The position numbers and the translations under genes are program-made. From CAVPXC01 sp963709505 (GTDB lineage Bacteria; Chloroflexota; Anaerolineae; JAAEKA01): a stretch of 64,000 nt of DNA. The notes beneath the pieces are model-generated. The model was not told the origin of the DNA. It saw only the letters and a program-made list of their open reading frames with translations, and did not search any database. The DNA lies in contig CAVPXC010000026.1 of NCBI GenBank assembly GCA_963709505.1, forward strand, positions 1-64,000, read 5' to 3'. Positions 45,518-55,375 of the stretch are shown here, in pieces. Positions within the stretch are counted from its first letter, which is position 1. Every line of letters begins with the position of its first letter.

Positions 45518-46059
45518 TCCTGACCACTGATCGGCTGCTGCTGCGGGATTTCGTCGAGAGCGATTGGCCGGCCGTGCTGGCCTATCAGAGCGACCCGCAG
45601 TATTTGCGCTTCTACGAATGGACGGAGCGAACGCCGGAGGACGTCCAGGCATTCGTCGGGCGCTTTCTTGCCCAGCAAGAGGAAACGCCGCGCCTGAAGT
45701 ATCAGCTCGCCATCGTGCTCCAAGCCACCGGCCAGCTCATCGGCAACGCCGGCATTCGGAAGAAGTCGGCCGGCGCGCACGAAGGCGACATCGGCGGGGA
45801 GTTGGATCCGCAACACTGGGGCCAAGGCTATGCAACCGAAGCGGCCCGCGCCATGGTCCAGTTTGGATTCGACGAGCTCCACCTACACCGCATCTCGGCG
45901 CACTGTGTGGCCGAGAACCTTGGGTCGGCGAGGATCTTGGAAAAGCTGGGCATGCAGCTCGAGGGCCGGCTGCGCGACAGCGAGCAGTTCAAGGGTCGAT
46001 ACTGGGACACGCTGCACTTCGCGATCCTCGACGACGAGTGGACAGCGCAACACCCATGA
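45514..46059 (+). CDS. GNAT acetyltransferase, RimJ/RimL-like
   Basis: 181 aa. TDRLLLRDFVESDWPAVLAY, the acetyl-CoA loop HWGQGYATEAARAMVQFGFD and HRISAHCVAENLGSARILEK are diagnostic for GNAT proteins related to ribosomal-protein acetyltransferases. Overlaps of 4 nt with both neighbours show a tightly coupled cluster (45.3-47.2 kb). Confidence 0.88.
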   Translation: MILTTDRLLLRDFVESDWPAVLAYQSDPQYLRFYEWTERTPEDVQAFVGRFLAQQEETPRLKYQLAIVLQATGQLIGNAGIRKKSAGAHEGDIGGELDPQHWGQGYATEAARAMVQFGFDELHLHRISAHCVAENLGSARILEKLGMQLEGRLRDSEQFKGRYWDTLHFAILDDEWTAQHP

Positions 46060-46658
46060 ACGAAACACCGATCATTCCGACCTTCTTCGCCACACCGGCC
46101 GAATTCCGCGCCTGGCTCGAAGCGCATCACGAGACAGAGCGAGAACTCTGGGTTGGTTACTTCAAGAAAGGCTCAGGCAAACCGAGCATCACCTGGCCCG
46201 AGTCGGTCGACGAGGCGCTATGCTTCGGCTGGATCGACGGCCTGCGCAAAAGCATTGACGACGACGCCTATAGGATCCGCTTCACGCCGCGCAAAGCGCG
46301 CAGCACGTGGAGTGCAATCAACATCAACCGGGTGGCTGTGCTGACGCAATTGGGGCGTATGCATCCGGCCGGCCTCAAGGCATTTGCCGAACGCGTCGAG
46401 GACAATTCCGTTATCTATTCGTATGAGCAAAGAAAGCAGGCAGAGCTGGACGCGGCAGCCGAGCAGCAGTTCCGCGCCAATCAGGCCGCCTGGGAGTTCT
46501 TTCAGGCGCAGACACCGTCGTATCGAAATGCCGCCATCTGGTGGGTCTTCAGCGCCAAGCAGGAGACGACCCGGCAATCGCGCCTGGCCAGGTTGATCGA
46601 GGATTCGGAGCATAGGCGCACGTTGCCACAGCTGACCCCACCGAAGAAGCAAAACTGA
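46056..46658 (+). CDS. YdeI/OmpD-associated family protein, copy 1
   Basis: 200 aa from ATG 46056. IIPTFFATPAEFRAWLEAHH, LWVGYFKKGSGKPSITWPES, VDEALCFGWIDGLRKSIDDD and FTPRKARSTWSAININRVAV are the conserved blocks of the YdeI family. A C-terminal segment (YRNAAIWWVFSAKQETTRQS) is the part that binds in the fold's pocket. The function is unproven; some members are called bacteriocin-protection proteins. It has a paralogue immediately downstream. Confidence 0.87.
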   Translation: MNETPIIPTFFATPAEFRAWLEAHHETERELWVGYFKKGSGKPSITWPESVDEALCFGWIDGLRKSIDDDAYRIRFTPRKARSTWSAININRVAVLTQLGRMHPAGLKAFAERVEDNSVIYSYEQRKQAELDAAAEQQFRANQAAWEFFQAQTPSYRNAAIWWVFSAKQETTRQSRLARLIEDSEHRRTLPQLTPPKKQN

Positions 46659-46660
46659 AC

Positions 46661-47188
46661 ATGGATAAGCCACCCAATTCAATCCACCCCCTAACCAGGG
46701 CCGAATGGCGGTCGTGGCTCGAACAAAATTGGACCCGCACCGAAGGCATCTGGCTCGTCAGCTACAAGAAGGACACCGGCAAGCCACGCTTTGAGTACGA
46801 CGAGGCCGTGGAGGAAGCCCTGTGTTTCGGGTGGGTCGACAGCAAGCCGAACAAGTTAGACGAAGAGCGCTCGCTGCTCTGGTTCGCCCCGCGCAAGCGA
46901 GGCACGGGCTGGTCCAAACCCAACAAAGACCGTGTGGAACGGTTGATCGCCCAAGGTCTGATGGCGCCGCCGGGCCTCGCCAAGATCGAGGCGGCCAAAC
47001 AGGATGGCTCCTGGAACGCCCTTGACGCCGTCGAGGCGCTGGAGATCCCTCCCGATCTGGCCGAGGCGCTCGCTTTGTATCCGTCGGCCGGGACGAACTT
47101 CGATGCGTTTCCTCGCTCGGTCAAGCGAGGAATCCTGGAGTGGATCGTCAACGCCAAGAAGCCCGAGACGCGGACACAACCAGATTAA
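46661..47188 (+). CDS. YdeI/OmpD-associated family protein, copy 2
   Basis: 175 aa. It shares the family blocks GIWLVSYKKDTGKPRFEYDE, AVEEALCFGWVDSKPNKLDE and LLWFAPRKRGTGWSKPNKDR with the upstream copy, but is shorter and has a different C-terminus (NFDAFPRSVKRGILEWIVNA). The two genes lie 2 nt apart and are tandem paralogues, diverged well beyond a recent duplication. The 3' end overlaps that of convergent herA by 4 nt. Confidence 0.87.
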   Translation: MDKPPNSIHPLTRAEWRSWLEQNWTRTEGIWLVSYKKDTGKPRFEYDEAVEEALCFGWVDSKPNKLDEERSLLWFAPRKRGTGWSKPNKDRVERLIAQGLMAPPGLAKIEAAKQDGSWNALDAVEALEIPPDLAEALALYPSAGTNFDAFPRSVKRGILEWIVNAKKPETRTQPD

Positions 47189-49066
47189 TCAAACCCCACG
47201 AATTCATCCTCCCCACGCATTTTGCGCACGTTGCTGGCCAGCCGTTCCGGTAGTTCGGCCTCGTCAAAATAGCCCATGGCTTTGTAGAAGTCCAGATCGT
47301 AGCTGCGCGTCTGCACCACCACTGGCATCGGCACGGCGTGGCCCAAGATCAGGGCCTGTTGTCGAGTCTCCAAGCGGGCCAGCACCTCCTTCAACCCGCC
47401 CGCGCCGCTGACGCCCATCAGCACCGCCTGGATGTCCTTCTCTTCGTCCAGTAACGCCGTGACGCGCGTGCCGATCTGGCTCATGACCTCGGAATCGATT
47501 TGGCTGGGCCGCTGGTCGACGATAAAGAGCGTCACGTTGTATTTGCGCAGCTCGCGCGCGATTGTGCCGAAGATGGTGTGGCCGGCGATGGCCGGATCGA
47601 GGAACTTGTGCGCCTCCTCGATCGTGATCACCAGCGGCGTAGGCTCGGCAGCGCGGTTGCCGAAGGCGTTTTCTTTCTTCTCGACATACTTCTGATGGAT
47701 GCGCCGAGTCAGAAAATTGGCTACGAAAAGGTAGGCGTCCAGACTGTTGCCATAGCGCCCGAACTCCAACACGACGTTCGTGCCGGCATCCAGGTACTTC
47801 AGGATGCGATCGACCGAGTTGTCGATGGCCTTGGGCCTGAGAAAACCGTAGCGCTCGAACTGCATCAAACGCCGGCGCAGCGCAGCCAGGGTCTGAAACG
47901 GCTGGGCAAGATCGTCGGCCAAGACCTGCAAGCCGGTTTTGCCCTTGCCTGTTTCGGGGTCGAAGGAACTCCAGTGCATCGATCCACGCGTCATTGAGGA
48001 AATTGGCCAACCAGTCCCGCCTGAGCTGCCGGTGTAGGGCAAAAATCGCGCCCACCTGCGGCTCGCTAAGGTTGAGGATCCCCTGCAGCATCTCGACGTC
48101 GTCCGGCTCGACTTGATCGTAACCGATGGTGATGGTGTAGTCAGGGTTTGAGCCGCGCCGCCGGCTGGACTCGTCGTCCAGGGTGAAGATGCTCACCCGG
48201 CCGTCGGGGAAGATCTGTTTCAGTCCCTTGACCCGCCCACTTGCTCCCTCGCTGCTGCCCTCCCAGCCGTACTCGTTGTGCATGTCGAAGATCAGGTTGA
48301 CCGCCACCCGGTCGCGGATGATGCCGGCCAGCAGCAGGCGGCTTAGAAACGTCTTGCCCGTGCCGCTCTTGCCGAAAACGCCCGACGAGCGCTCGACCAG
48401 CCGCTCCAGGCTGAGGGTCACCTTGACGTCGCCCATGTCCAGCGGCTGGCCGACGTGAAAGAAGTGCGCGTTTCGACTGCTGTCGAAGCCCTCCTCGCCA
48501 AAGACCTCGCTGACCTCGTCTTGGCTGGCGGACCGTACTTCGCTGAAATGGCCGGGCACGGTCTTGACCGGCCGCGGGTCGGCCTCGCCTTGCTCCAACA
48601 CCAGCATCGGGCTGAGGTGGAGCAGGCCAAAGGTGCTGGTGCCCAGATGCACCTCGCGCAGGAAGTCATCGGCCAGGTCGGGCGGGTTGAGGAGGACGTC
48701 CTCGCTGGCCACGCCGAGCAGGACGTCGGTGATCATGCTAAAAAAGCGCTTGCGCTGCCCGCGCACCACGGCATAGCTGCCCACAGCTAGTTCCTCCGTG
48801 CTAACCTCGCGCTCGAGCCGCACGTCCAGCCCTTTGGACAGCGACCCGCCGATCACAAGCCCAAGGCGTTGGGTCTGTGGCGTGGCGCCATAGCCCTCAG
48901 CGTGGCTCGGTCGGAGATTGGGAACCATCCCGGACCCTGGCTCGCCGGTTCCGAGGATAGGCGAGGGACCGGCCACAGCAGGTCGGTCCTGAGTGGCGCT
49001 GGGCAGCGACTCGAAGTCGCCGTCCGCATCGTATTCTGTGTTAAGGCGGTTAGTCTCGTCAGTCAC
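47185..49066 (-). CDS. herA: HerA-family FtsK/VirB4-like DNA translocase (one frameshift)
   Basis: About 627 aa. An N-terminal HAS-barrel-like domain (LGLVIGGSLSKGLDVRLERE) is followed by the P-loop SSGVFGKSGTGKTFLSRLLL and NLIFDMHNEYGW. After a frame change near 47970 it continues VLEFGRYGNSLDAYLFVANF, Walker B with Glu LVITIEEAHKFLDP and the C-terminal motor LFIVDQRPSQIDSEVMSQIG. HerA hexamers work with NurA nuclease in DNA-end resection. In its operon nurA and a HAS-barrel gene lie upstream, separated from herA by a tnpB and a nucleotidyltransferase gene. Confidence 0.9.
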
Positions 49067-49128
49067 AATCTTGCTCCCAAAACTTCATCCGCCTGTTGAC
49101 AAGACGGGTTGCCGGTGTTAGAGTTGAA

Positions 49129-49458
49129 TCAGACGGCTGGATACACCCTTTGTCCCTCGCGACGGGCAATCTCCACGATGGCGCTGCTATCATCTTCTTC
49201 GTATTGCTGCACGCCGACTGCTATGGGCTCGATACGGCTGTCAGTGCGAGCAGCGACCTGCCAGAGCAGGTTTACATCCGTGCGGCTGCGCTTCTCGTCA
49301 AACCTTGGAGATACAACCAGTAGATCGATGTCGCTGAAAGCATCAGAGCGCCCACTCACCTGGGAGCCAAAGACAACAGCAAATTGAGCTGCGATGCTCT
49401 TCTCTCCCAGTTCTTGGAGGTATCGTCTGACTGTTCCTGCAATTGCTTCATCAACCAT
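49129..49458 (-). CDS. Nucleotidyltransferase-domain protein (MNT-like)
   Basis: 109 aa from ATG 49458 (MVDEAIAGTVRRYLQEL). The pol-beta signature is FGSQVSGRSDAFSDIDLLVV, with both catalytic Asp residues. It resembles the antitoxin of HEPN-MNT modules, which AMPylates its HEPN partner, but no HEPN gene is adjacent. It lies between tnpB and herA on the same strand, probably carried in with, or exposed by, the mobile element. Confidence 0.8.
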   Translation of the reverse strand: MVDEAIAGTVRRYLQELGEKSIAAQFAVVFGSQVSGRSDAFSDIDLLVVSPRFDEKRSRTDVNLLWQVAARTDSRIEPIAVGVQQYEEDDSSAIVEIARREGQRVYPAV

Positions 49459-49519
49459 GTGTACACCCGTTCTCCGAAACTCACACAAGTCTACCATTTC
49501 GGGACCCGTCATGCGAGCC

Positions 49520-50760
49520 GGTCAGGTAGATCGCCGTTCGGTTCCTGCTTCAGCGAGAACTGCCTGGAACCCAGGACTTACACTCTCTCCACAGGCGTAG
49601 CTTCCCGCGGAACTCGCGGTAGTCCATGCGGCAGATTCAACGCCGCATTCAGATCGCGGCCCATGACGAGGCCGCAATGGTCACAAGTGTACGTGCGCTC
49701 GCCCAAGGCCATCTCGGTCTTGACGTGGCCGCACGACGAGCACCGCTTGGTCGAAGGGTAGAAGCGATTGGCGACGATCACGGCGCAGCCATACCATGCG
49801 CCTTTGTAGGTCAACTGCCGTCGGAACTCGGCCATCCCCACGTCGGCAATCGCCTGAGCTAGATGATGGTTCTGCAGCATGCCGCGCACATTCAAGTCCT
49901 CCAGCACCACGACTGACTTGGTTTTCGCCAGCCGGCTGGTGGCTTGATGGAGCGCGTTCTGACGCACGTTGGCGACGCGGCGGTGCGCCTCTGCCAGCTG
50001 CTTGACCGCCTTCGTCCGGTTGGCACTGCCCTTCTGCCGCCGCGAGACGCAGCGCTGCCGCCGCCGGAGCTTAGCCAGGTCGCGGCGCAGCGCCCTGGGG
50101 TTCTCGGCGACCATCCCGTCGCTGACGGTGGCCAGGGCCGCGATCCCCAGATCGACGCCAACCACGGGCTTGCCGACGGCGACGACCGGGTCGGGTAGCT
50201 CCATCTCGCCCTGGAGTGAGACGAACCAACGGCCTGCCTGTTCGCTGATCGTCGCGCTCAGGATACGAACGCCACTTGCGGGAAGGTAGCCGCGCTCCTT
50301 CAGGCGCAGACGACCGAGGCGAGGCAGTTGGATCGCATCGTCGAACGCCCGGATGACGCCGGTGAGGCGGAAGCTGCCGCGCCCGGCTTCTTGGACTTGA
50401 AGCGGGGATAGCCAGCCTTGACCGGCTTACCCGTTTTTTTCTCCCGCACACGCCTGAAGAAATGATCGAACGCCCGGTCGAGGTTGCGCAGCGCCTCCTG
50501 CGGCGCGCACTTGGACACTTCGTACATCCACCCCAGCTCGGTCTGCTTGAGCGCATTCAGCTCCCGATGCAGATCAATTGCCGTCGGCGTCTTCTGCCCG
50601 GCTTTGAAGGCTGCGATCTTGCGCGCCAGACCCCAGTTATAGGCATAGCGCGCTGCACCGGCGTGCCGTGCGCATGCCGTGCGCTGCACATCGTTCAGGT
50701 CGAGTTCGGTTTTGTAAGCTCGCTGCACTATCATAGCTGCTCTGTCACTGTTCTTAATGC
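49520..50760 (-). mobile_element. IS200/IS605-group element carrying only tnpB (approximate ends)
   Basis: A tnpB gene without tnpA is inserted in the nurA-herA operon. The right part, downstream of tnpB, contains a hairpin (GGTTCC...GGAACC, about 49537-49575) and probably encodes the omega-RNA overlapping the tnpB 3' end. The left end could lie near 50735-50830. Terminal bases cannot be fixed from sequence alone. Confidence 0.5.
49578..50734 (-). CDS. tnpB: RNA-guided nuclease TnpB / IS605 OrfB (one frameshift)
   Basis: About 386 aa. The N-terminus MIVQRAYKTELDLNDVQRTA and YNWGLARKIAAFKAGQKTPT is the OrfB_IS605 helix-turn-helix. The frame changes near 50390 (RFKSKK to RGSFRLTGVIRAFDD). The RuvC residues are present: VVGVDLGIAAL (Asp), VVLEDLNVRGM (Glu) and GRDLNAALNLP (Asp). 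The zinc ribbon is CSSCGHVKTEM with CDHCG. TnpB uses an RNA from the element end to cut DNA and keep the element. Catalytic residues are intact, so the break may be a sequencing indel. Confidence 0.88.
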
Positions 50761-50856
50761 TTTCATCAGCTAGCAGTTTACGTCATTCGGTGTGTGTTGT
50801 TGGCTGGATTAAGCCATATGCCGGCACTCGGATAGTAGACTTGTGCGGAAACATGG

Positions 50857-51477
50857 TCAGGCATCACTTCTCATCCTTTGCAAGATCCCGTCCAGCCTTG
50901 AAGGATCGCGGCTAAGGAGCTTGGCCATCTCCCGGCCGGCACGGACCAGATAACTTTGAGCCTGGTTCGGGTTGGCTTGGGCGGCAGCAATCTGACGAAG
51001 CGCGGCGGCAGCCAGCTCATCGCTAGGCGCATCGACGGCGTTGAGCACGGTGCGCAGGAAATCGAACCGCTCGCCGAACTGGCGCACTTCGTCGGCCGAA
51101 CACGCATCGACCCAGGACAGCGTCGCCGGCGGCTGCGGCGGCAGCCGGTGATAGACCGCCCCGTCACGGTCGCGGCCGCCCACTACTAGCACGCTTACCT
51201 CCACCGGCACCTGCCGGCGTTGGCGTTGATCCTCCACGTACTCCTCGGTCAGCTCACCCGCGGCAATCAACTGACGCACGAAGGGGTCGTCGTCCACCCG
51301 TACGTCGTAGACCAAACCATAGACAATGCCGCCACCGTTGAGCTCCACCCGCACCAGCGAGCCGAAGATGGGCAAATCGGTCTCCAAGGTGCGACAGCCC
51401 ACGCTGAAGCTCGACGTGCTGGCCCGCAACAGCCGCCCGATCCGTTGTCGCCCTACGTTGTTACCTGCCAAGGTCAA
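50857..51477 (-). CDS. HAS-barrel domain protein of the HerA-NurA operon
   Basis: 206 aa. SFSVGCRTLETDLPIFGSLV, RVELNGGGIVYGLVYDVRVD and PVEVSVLVVGGRDRDGAVYH form a beta-barrel like the HAS domain of HerA, followed by a helical region (LVRAGREMAKLLSRDPSRLD). In Deinococcus/Chloroflexota-type operons such a protein sits between nurA and herA. It starts 14 nt after nurA. It may adapt the translocase to the nuclease. Confidence 0.72.
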   Translation of the reverse strand: MTLAGNNVGRQRIGRLLRASTSSFSVGCRTLETDLPIFGSLVRVELNGGGIVYGLVYDVRVDDDPFVRQLIAAGELTEEYVEDQRQRRQVPVEVSVLVVGGRDRDGAVYHRLPPQPPATLSWVDACSADEVRQFGERFDFLRTVLNAVDAPSDELAAAALRQIAAAQANPNQAQSYLVRAGREMAKLLSRDPSRLDGILQRMRSDA

Positions 51478-51491
51478 CTCCTTCTCGCTGC

Positions 51492-52688
51492 TTACGGCTT
51501 GCCGCCCAGCGCGTTCTTCTGCATCTGCTTTGGCGACTGCTCAACCTGCAACTGTTTGCGCATCATCTCCACGCGCAGCATCTGCTCGAAGGCCGCCCGT
51601 TCGTGATGGCTGACTACGGCCAGCTCGTGCGCGCGGGCCAGGACGTAGGAATAGCCCGTGAGCTTGCAGTCGGCCCAGACCGCGGCCAGCGCCGCAGCCA
51701 GGCGATCCTCGTCACGAACGGCCCACTCTGGGATTTCAATGCGCACAATACAGGCGTTGTCCGGCCCATCGACCGTGGCCACGTTCAGATAGCAGAAATA
51801 GATGCGGTGGCCCTGTTTCCCGTAGGTCTCGTTGATCTCCGATGTGGCTGCGAAGAGCCCCGTGCGCTGGCCGGGCGCCAGATCGCGGAAAAGAGCCCGG
51901 TCACTCAAACCGCGATATGGGTTGGCTCGCAGGCTCTGCTTGGTGATCTGTTCGAGCTGTAGATCGGCCAGGTGCAGCAGACGCAGCACGTTGGCGCTGC
52001 GCGGCCGGTCGACGTAGCCCACGGGCACAACCTGCATACGGCGCAGCGTCTCCAGCTCTCGGGCAAACTCCTCAACGCGCCGCACCTGCTGCGTGTCCGT
52101 CAGACGCTGCGGCATCCACAGCAACAACGGACCGTCGTCCAAAGCCACCAGAGTCCGATCCAGGTCGCCGCCCAGAGATTCGCGCTCCTGGCTGGCCAGC
52201 TCGGCCAACACCCGCAACTCCCACAAATCGCGCTGCGCGTTGACTTGGTCGGTCTCAATCAGGCGATCGGCATCGTCATACAAATCCCGCTCGCCAAAGA
52301 ATACCTTGCTGCGCGTGGCGGTGCTTGGCGCCTGTCCGCTGCCCTGGCGTAACACAATCATACCGACGTTGAGGAGAAAGTAGAGCGCAACGCCATGCGC
52401 GTCGGGGTAGATCTGCGAGCCGTCACTGGCGATCAGCGTGGCCGGCTCCGGCGAGGACGGCAGGGAATGACGGGCATCCAAACGATCCCCAAGCGGATCC
52501 GCCCCGCGCCAGCTGGAGTCCACCTCGGTCGCCCGCTTTAGCTTCTCCCGCAGTTCGTCGGTGACCAAGGCATGGTATGCCAGCTTCTCGCGCGCCTGGC
52601 TGGCGAGCGTCTGCAGCTTGTCTCGTTGCCCGGACAATGCCTCCGCCATCTCAGCTACCTGTCCGGTCAGCTTATTCAGCTCCAACAT
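51492..52688 (-). CDS. nurA: NurA-family nuclease
   Basis: 398 aa from ATG 52688 (MLELNKLTGQVAEMAEALSG). The N-terminal coiled coil is followed by the NurA core: ATLIASDGSQIYPDAHGVAL (first Asp), TLVALDDGPLLLW (metal Asp), VPVGYVDRPRSANVLRLLHL and the late RIEIPEWAV segment. NurA is a 5'-3' nuclease that with HerA resects double-strand breaks. It is first in the nurA - HAS - herA unit. Intact frame. Confidence 0.85.
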   Translation of the reverse strand: MLELNKLTGQVAEMAEALSGQRDKLQTLASQAREKLAYHALVTDELREKLKRATEVDSSWRGADPLGDRLDARHSLPSSPEPATLIASDGSQIYPDAHGVALYFLLNVGMIVLRQGSGQAPSTATRSKVFFGERDLYDDADRLIETDQVNAQRDLWELRVLAELASQERESLGGDLDRTLVALDDGPLLLWMPQRLTDTQQVRRVEEFARELETLRRMQVVPVGYVDRPRSANVLRLLHLADLQLEQITKQSLRANPYRGLSDRALFRDLAPGQRTGLFAATSEINETYGKQGHRIYFCYLNVATVDGPDNACIVRIEIPEWAVRDEDRLAAALAAVWADCKLTGYSYVLARAHELAVVSHHERAAFEQMLRVEMMRKQLQVEQSPKQMQKNALGGKP

Positions 52689-52813
52689 GCACACACCTCA
52701 GTCCGCCGGAGTTGAGCTGCGTCCCGATTCCGAACAAAATTTCGCTTTTCATTATACCGCAACCGCCCGCGTAAACCAAACGACGGTTTCATTAGATTCT
52801 GGTGAAAACATGG

Positions 52814-52842
52814 TTGACAAATCGGTAAGCCTGACGTACAAT
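52814..52842 (+). promoter_or_regulatory. Strong sigma70 promoter for the 53075 gene
   Basis: Consensus TTGACA, 17 bases, TACAAT. The transcript would have a leader of about 225 nt that contains the hairpin at 52914-52997. No other gene lies in the 386 nt between nurA and 53075. Confidence 0.65.
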
Positions 52843-52913
52843 CTATGAAATGGGTAGTCAGCTGTGCGGGTTCCCTGGCACGCGGCACTTATTACCCTGT
52901 AAACCAAGTTTCT

Positions 52914-52997
52914 GCGTGGTGTCACCCTGAGGATCGGCGAAGGGTCACTGCTCTGCAAGACGGGGACCCTTCGCCGATCCTCAGGGTGACACCACGC
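52914..52997. repeat. Perfect 33-bp-arm hairpin in the leader of the 53075 gene
   Basis: Arms 52914-52946 and 52965-52997 are exact inverses (GCGTGGTGTCACCCTGAGGA at the outer left), with an 18-nt loop. The apex GGCGAAGGGTC resembles the ACCCTTCGGG apex of the family A hairpins. It lies 77 nt before the start codon and would dominate the leader structure. Confidence 0.88.
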
Positions 52998-53074
52998 AAG
53001 GATTGATTTTACAGAGTACTTATCTTGATCCGCACCGCTTTCTGTCACGGCTCCTCCAGGGAAAGGGTATAGAA

Positions 53075-55285
53075 ATGGCTCGTTTACAAACCACCGTTGA
53101 TAGCCTCTACATCGTCGACGGCCATCGCCAGCCCCGGGCGTTGAACGTCCGCGCGGTCGAGCCTGTGGCCTCCTCGCCCCAAGCCATTGCCAAGGGCAGC
53201 CTCTTTGTGCTTCTGGAACTCGGCGGTGATAAGCAAGCCCAGCCTGCGCTGTCTCGCCTGGTACTTAACACCATCCAAGGCGTGTACTACGACGCGGCCG
53301 GTGGAATTACCGGTGGACTCACCGAGGCCATCTTGGCGGCGCATCAAGCACTGGTGCAACACAACGCCGTCCACCCTGAGGAGGCACAGCTCGGCGGCGT
53401 GAGTTGCGCTGTACTGCGCGGAGAAGAGCTGTACGTTGGTGTCGGCGGCCCGGCCATGGTGCTCGTCGGCAGTCCCCAGCGCGTCGACCAGTTTCCATCT
53501 GAAATCGGCGAGGACGTAGCTCCTCTGGGCGGCGGCGACTCGCCGGCCATCGAGCTCTTCCGCTCTAGTATCGACAGCAGCGCGCTTATCATCCAATTGG
53601 CGAGTGAATGGGTCGCCCGCGTGCCAGCTGCTAAGCTGGCGACAGCCGCGGTTGCGCCCGATCTGCCGGCAACCCTGGAGTATTTGGAGGGACTGGCGCC
53701 TGCCCGTGCTATCTTCAGTGCTCAGGCTATTGCGGTGCACCGATCGCAGGTCGATCCAGCGCTGGACACACTTGACCACGACGAGGAAGGCGCCCTTGTA
53801 GAGCCGGCCGACGACGTTGTTCCCGAAGAAGAAGCCGTCGCGCTGCCGCTCGCCGGTGCGGCACTTCCAATCGCAGATATCTCCGGGCCGGCTGATCCGG
53901 CGCTAACAGATGTCGAGTCGTCGGCAAGCCGGCCCACAGAACGACCGGGCAAGGCGCAGGCGCAACCGCCTAAGCCGGCCAGGCGATGGCCATGGCTGCT
54001 GGCGATTCTCGTTCCGCTGGCGATTGTCGCGGCTATCGCCGTCAGCCTCTGGGTGCAGCAACGCCGGATGGAGCAACAAGTCCAAAGCCTGCTGCAGGGC
54101 GCGCAGGCAGCCCTGCAGGCCGCCAACCAGCAGGATGTGCCACCAGAGACCGCCCGGAAGCAGTTGGCGGATGCCCAGGAGCGGGTGCTGCAAGCCTTGA
54201 CCCTCTCCCCGGACGTTCCTCAGGCGATCAGCCTCCAGTCTGATATCCAGGCGCGGCTCGATGAGGTCAATCGCGTCACGCCTCTCTATAAATTGGTCAC
54301 TCTCCAGCCCCTGGGCGGAGCGGACAGCGACCCATCTCGTCTGGTCGTCGAGGGCAGCCGGGTATACATTCTTGACCAGGGTCCGGATCGCGTCGTGCGT
54401 TATGGGCTCGACGAGGTCAGCGGCTTGGTGCCAGAGACCTCCGGTGGTCTGGTAGCCGAACGCGGGCAAGCGTTGCCGGACGGCCAGTTGGTCGGCGAGA
54501 TAGTCGGTATGACCTGGGGTGAGGCCGGCGGCGACCGACGGACCAGCAATCTACTGGTGCTCGACAGCAACCGCAATCTGCTGGAGGCCGATCCCGCCAC
54601 CGGGATCAAGCCGCTAGCGATTGCGGGTCGAGAACAATGGGTATCGCCCCGATCGATCGCAGGGTACAACGGCAATTTCTACCTGCTGGACAGTGGCTCA
54701 GGCAAGATCCTGCGCTACCGTCCTACGGCCGATGGATACAGCACCCCGCCTGAGAACTATCTGGAAGGGGATGCGACCCTGGACTTCTCGGGAGCGGTCG
54801 ACATGGCGATTGACGGCAACATCTGGGTGTTGTATCGTGATGGCACCGTGCAGACCTTCCTCGAGGGTCGTCAGCAGCCCTTTGTGCTCGAGACACCACC
54901 TGACGGCCCGATCGTCGAGCCCCAGGCCATCGTGGTCGGCTCGGAGGCCGGCACGGCCCAGAGTTTGTTCATCGTAGACAGCGGCAAGAGCAGGATTCTG
55001 GAGTATGACAAGACCGGCAAGTACCTCCGCCAGTATCGGCCCGCTGATCTCACTGATCGGGAGAAGCTGCGCAAGATGCGAGCGCTGCAGGTAGACGAAA
55101 TCAACCAGGCGTTCTTCGTCCTGGGGACCGATGGGCTCTATCGGACCGACATCCCGCTGCTTGCGCCAGAGGCGACCGTAGTGCCTGCGCCAGAGGCGAC
55201 TGTCGTGCCTGCGCCAGAGACGACTGTTGCACCCGTGTCTGAACCGACGACCGAGCAGCCCACAGTAGAGCCGACCAGCCCGTAG
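53075..55285 (+). CDS. Membrane protein with PP2C-like N-terminus and extracellular propeller domain
   Basis: 736 aa from ATG 53075. Residues about 1-230 read like a diverged PP2C-type domain (LNTIQGVYYDAAGGITGGLT, LGGVSCAVLRGEELYVGVGG), but the metal-binding Asp residues of active phosphatases are not evident. An acidic linker leads to one membrane helix (WPWLLAILVPLAIVAAIAVS, residues about 304-325). Then comes a coiled coil and a six-bladed-propeller-like C-terminal part (DPSRLVVEGSRVYILDQGPD, NFYLLDSGSGKILRYRPT) and a repetitive PEATVVPA tail. The topology suggests a sensor. No close family is named. Confidence 0.75.
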   Translation: MARLQTTVDSLYIVDGHRQPRALNVRAVEPVASSPQAIAKGSLFVLLELGGDKQAQPALSRLVLNTIQGVYYDAAGGITGGLTEAILAAHQALVQHNAVHPEEAQLGGVSCAVLRGEELYVGVGGPAMVLVGSPQRVDQFPSEIGEDVAPLGGGDSPAIELFRSSIDSSALIIQLASEWVARVPAAKLATAAVAPDLPATLEYLEGLAPARAIFSAQAIAVHRSQVDPALDTLDHDEEGALVEPADDVVPEEEAVALPLAGAALPIADISGPADPALTDVESSASRPTERPGKAQAQPPKPARRWPWLLAILVPLAIVAAIAVSLWVQQRRMEQQVQSLLQGAQAALQAANQQDVPPETARKQLADAQERVLQALTLSPDVPQAISLQSDIQARLDEVNRVTPLYKLVTLQPLGGADSDPSRLVVEGSRVYILDQGPDRVVRYGLDEVSGLVPETSGGLVAERGQALPDGQLVGEIVGMTWGEAGGDRRTSNLLVLDSNRNLLEADPATGIKPLAIAGREQWVSPRSIAGYNGNFYLLDSGSGKILRYRPTADGYSTPPENYLEGDATLDFSGAVDMAIDGNIWVLYRDGTVQTFLEGRQQPFVLETPPDGPIVEPQAIVVGSEAGTAQSLFIVDSGKSRILEYDKTGKYLRQYRPADLTDREKLRKMRALQVDEINQAFFVLGTDGLYRTDIPLLAPEATVVPAPEATVVPAPETTVAPVSEPTTEQPTVEPTSP

Positions 55286-55315
55286 CCAGGTCCATAGAAA
55301 AACCGAACGATCCGG

Positions 55316-55345
55316 ATTGGACCTTTGTTCGAAGAAAGGTCCAAT
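55316..55345 (+). terminator. Hairpin after the 53075 gene
   Basis: ATTGGACCTTT (55316-55326) pairs with AAAGGTCCAAT (55335-55345), a perfect 11-bp stem 30 nt after the stop. There is no T-tract; it may protect the 3' end. Confidence 0.5.
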
Positions 55346-55375
55346 CTGCGCTTCTAACTTAACGCAAAGGCACGC

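Noticed and set aside
49129..49512. HEPN-MNT toxin-antitoxin pair
   Set aside because: Only the MNT-like gene is present; no HEPN gene with R-x4-6-H is found on either side.
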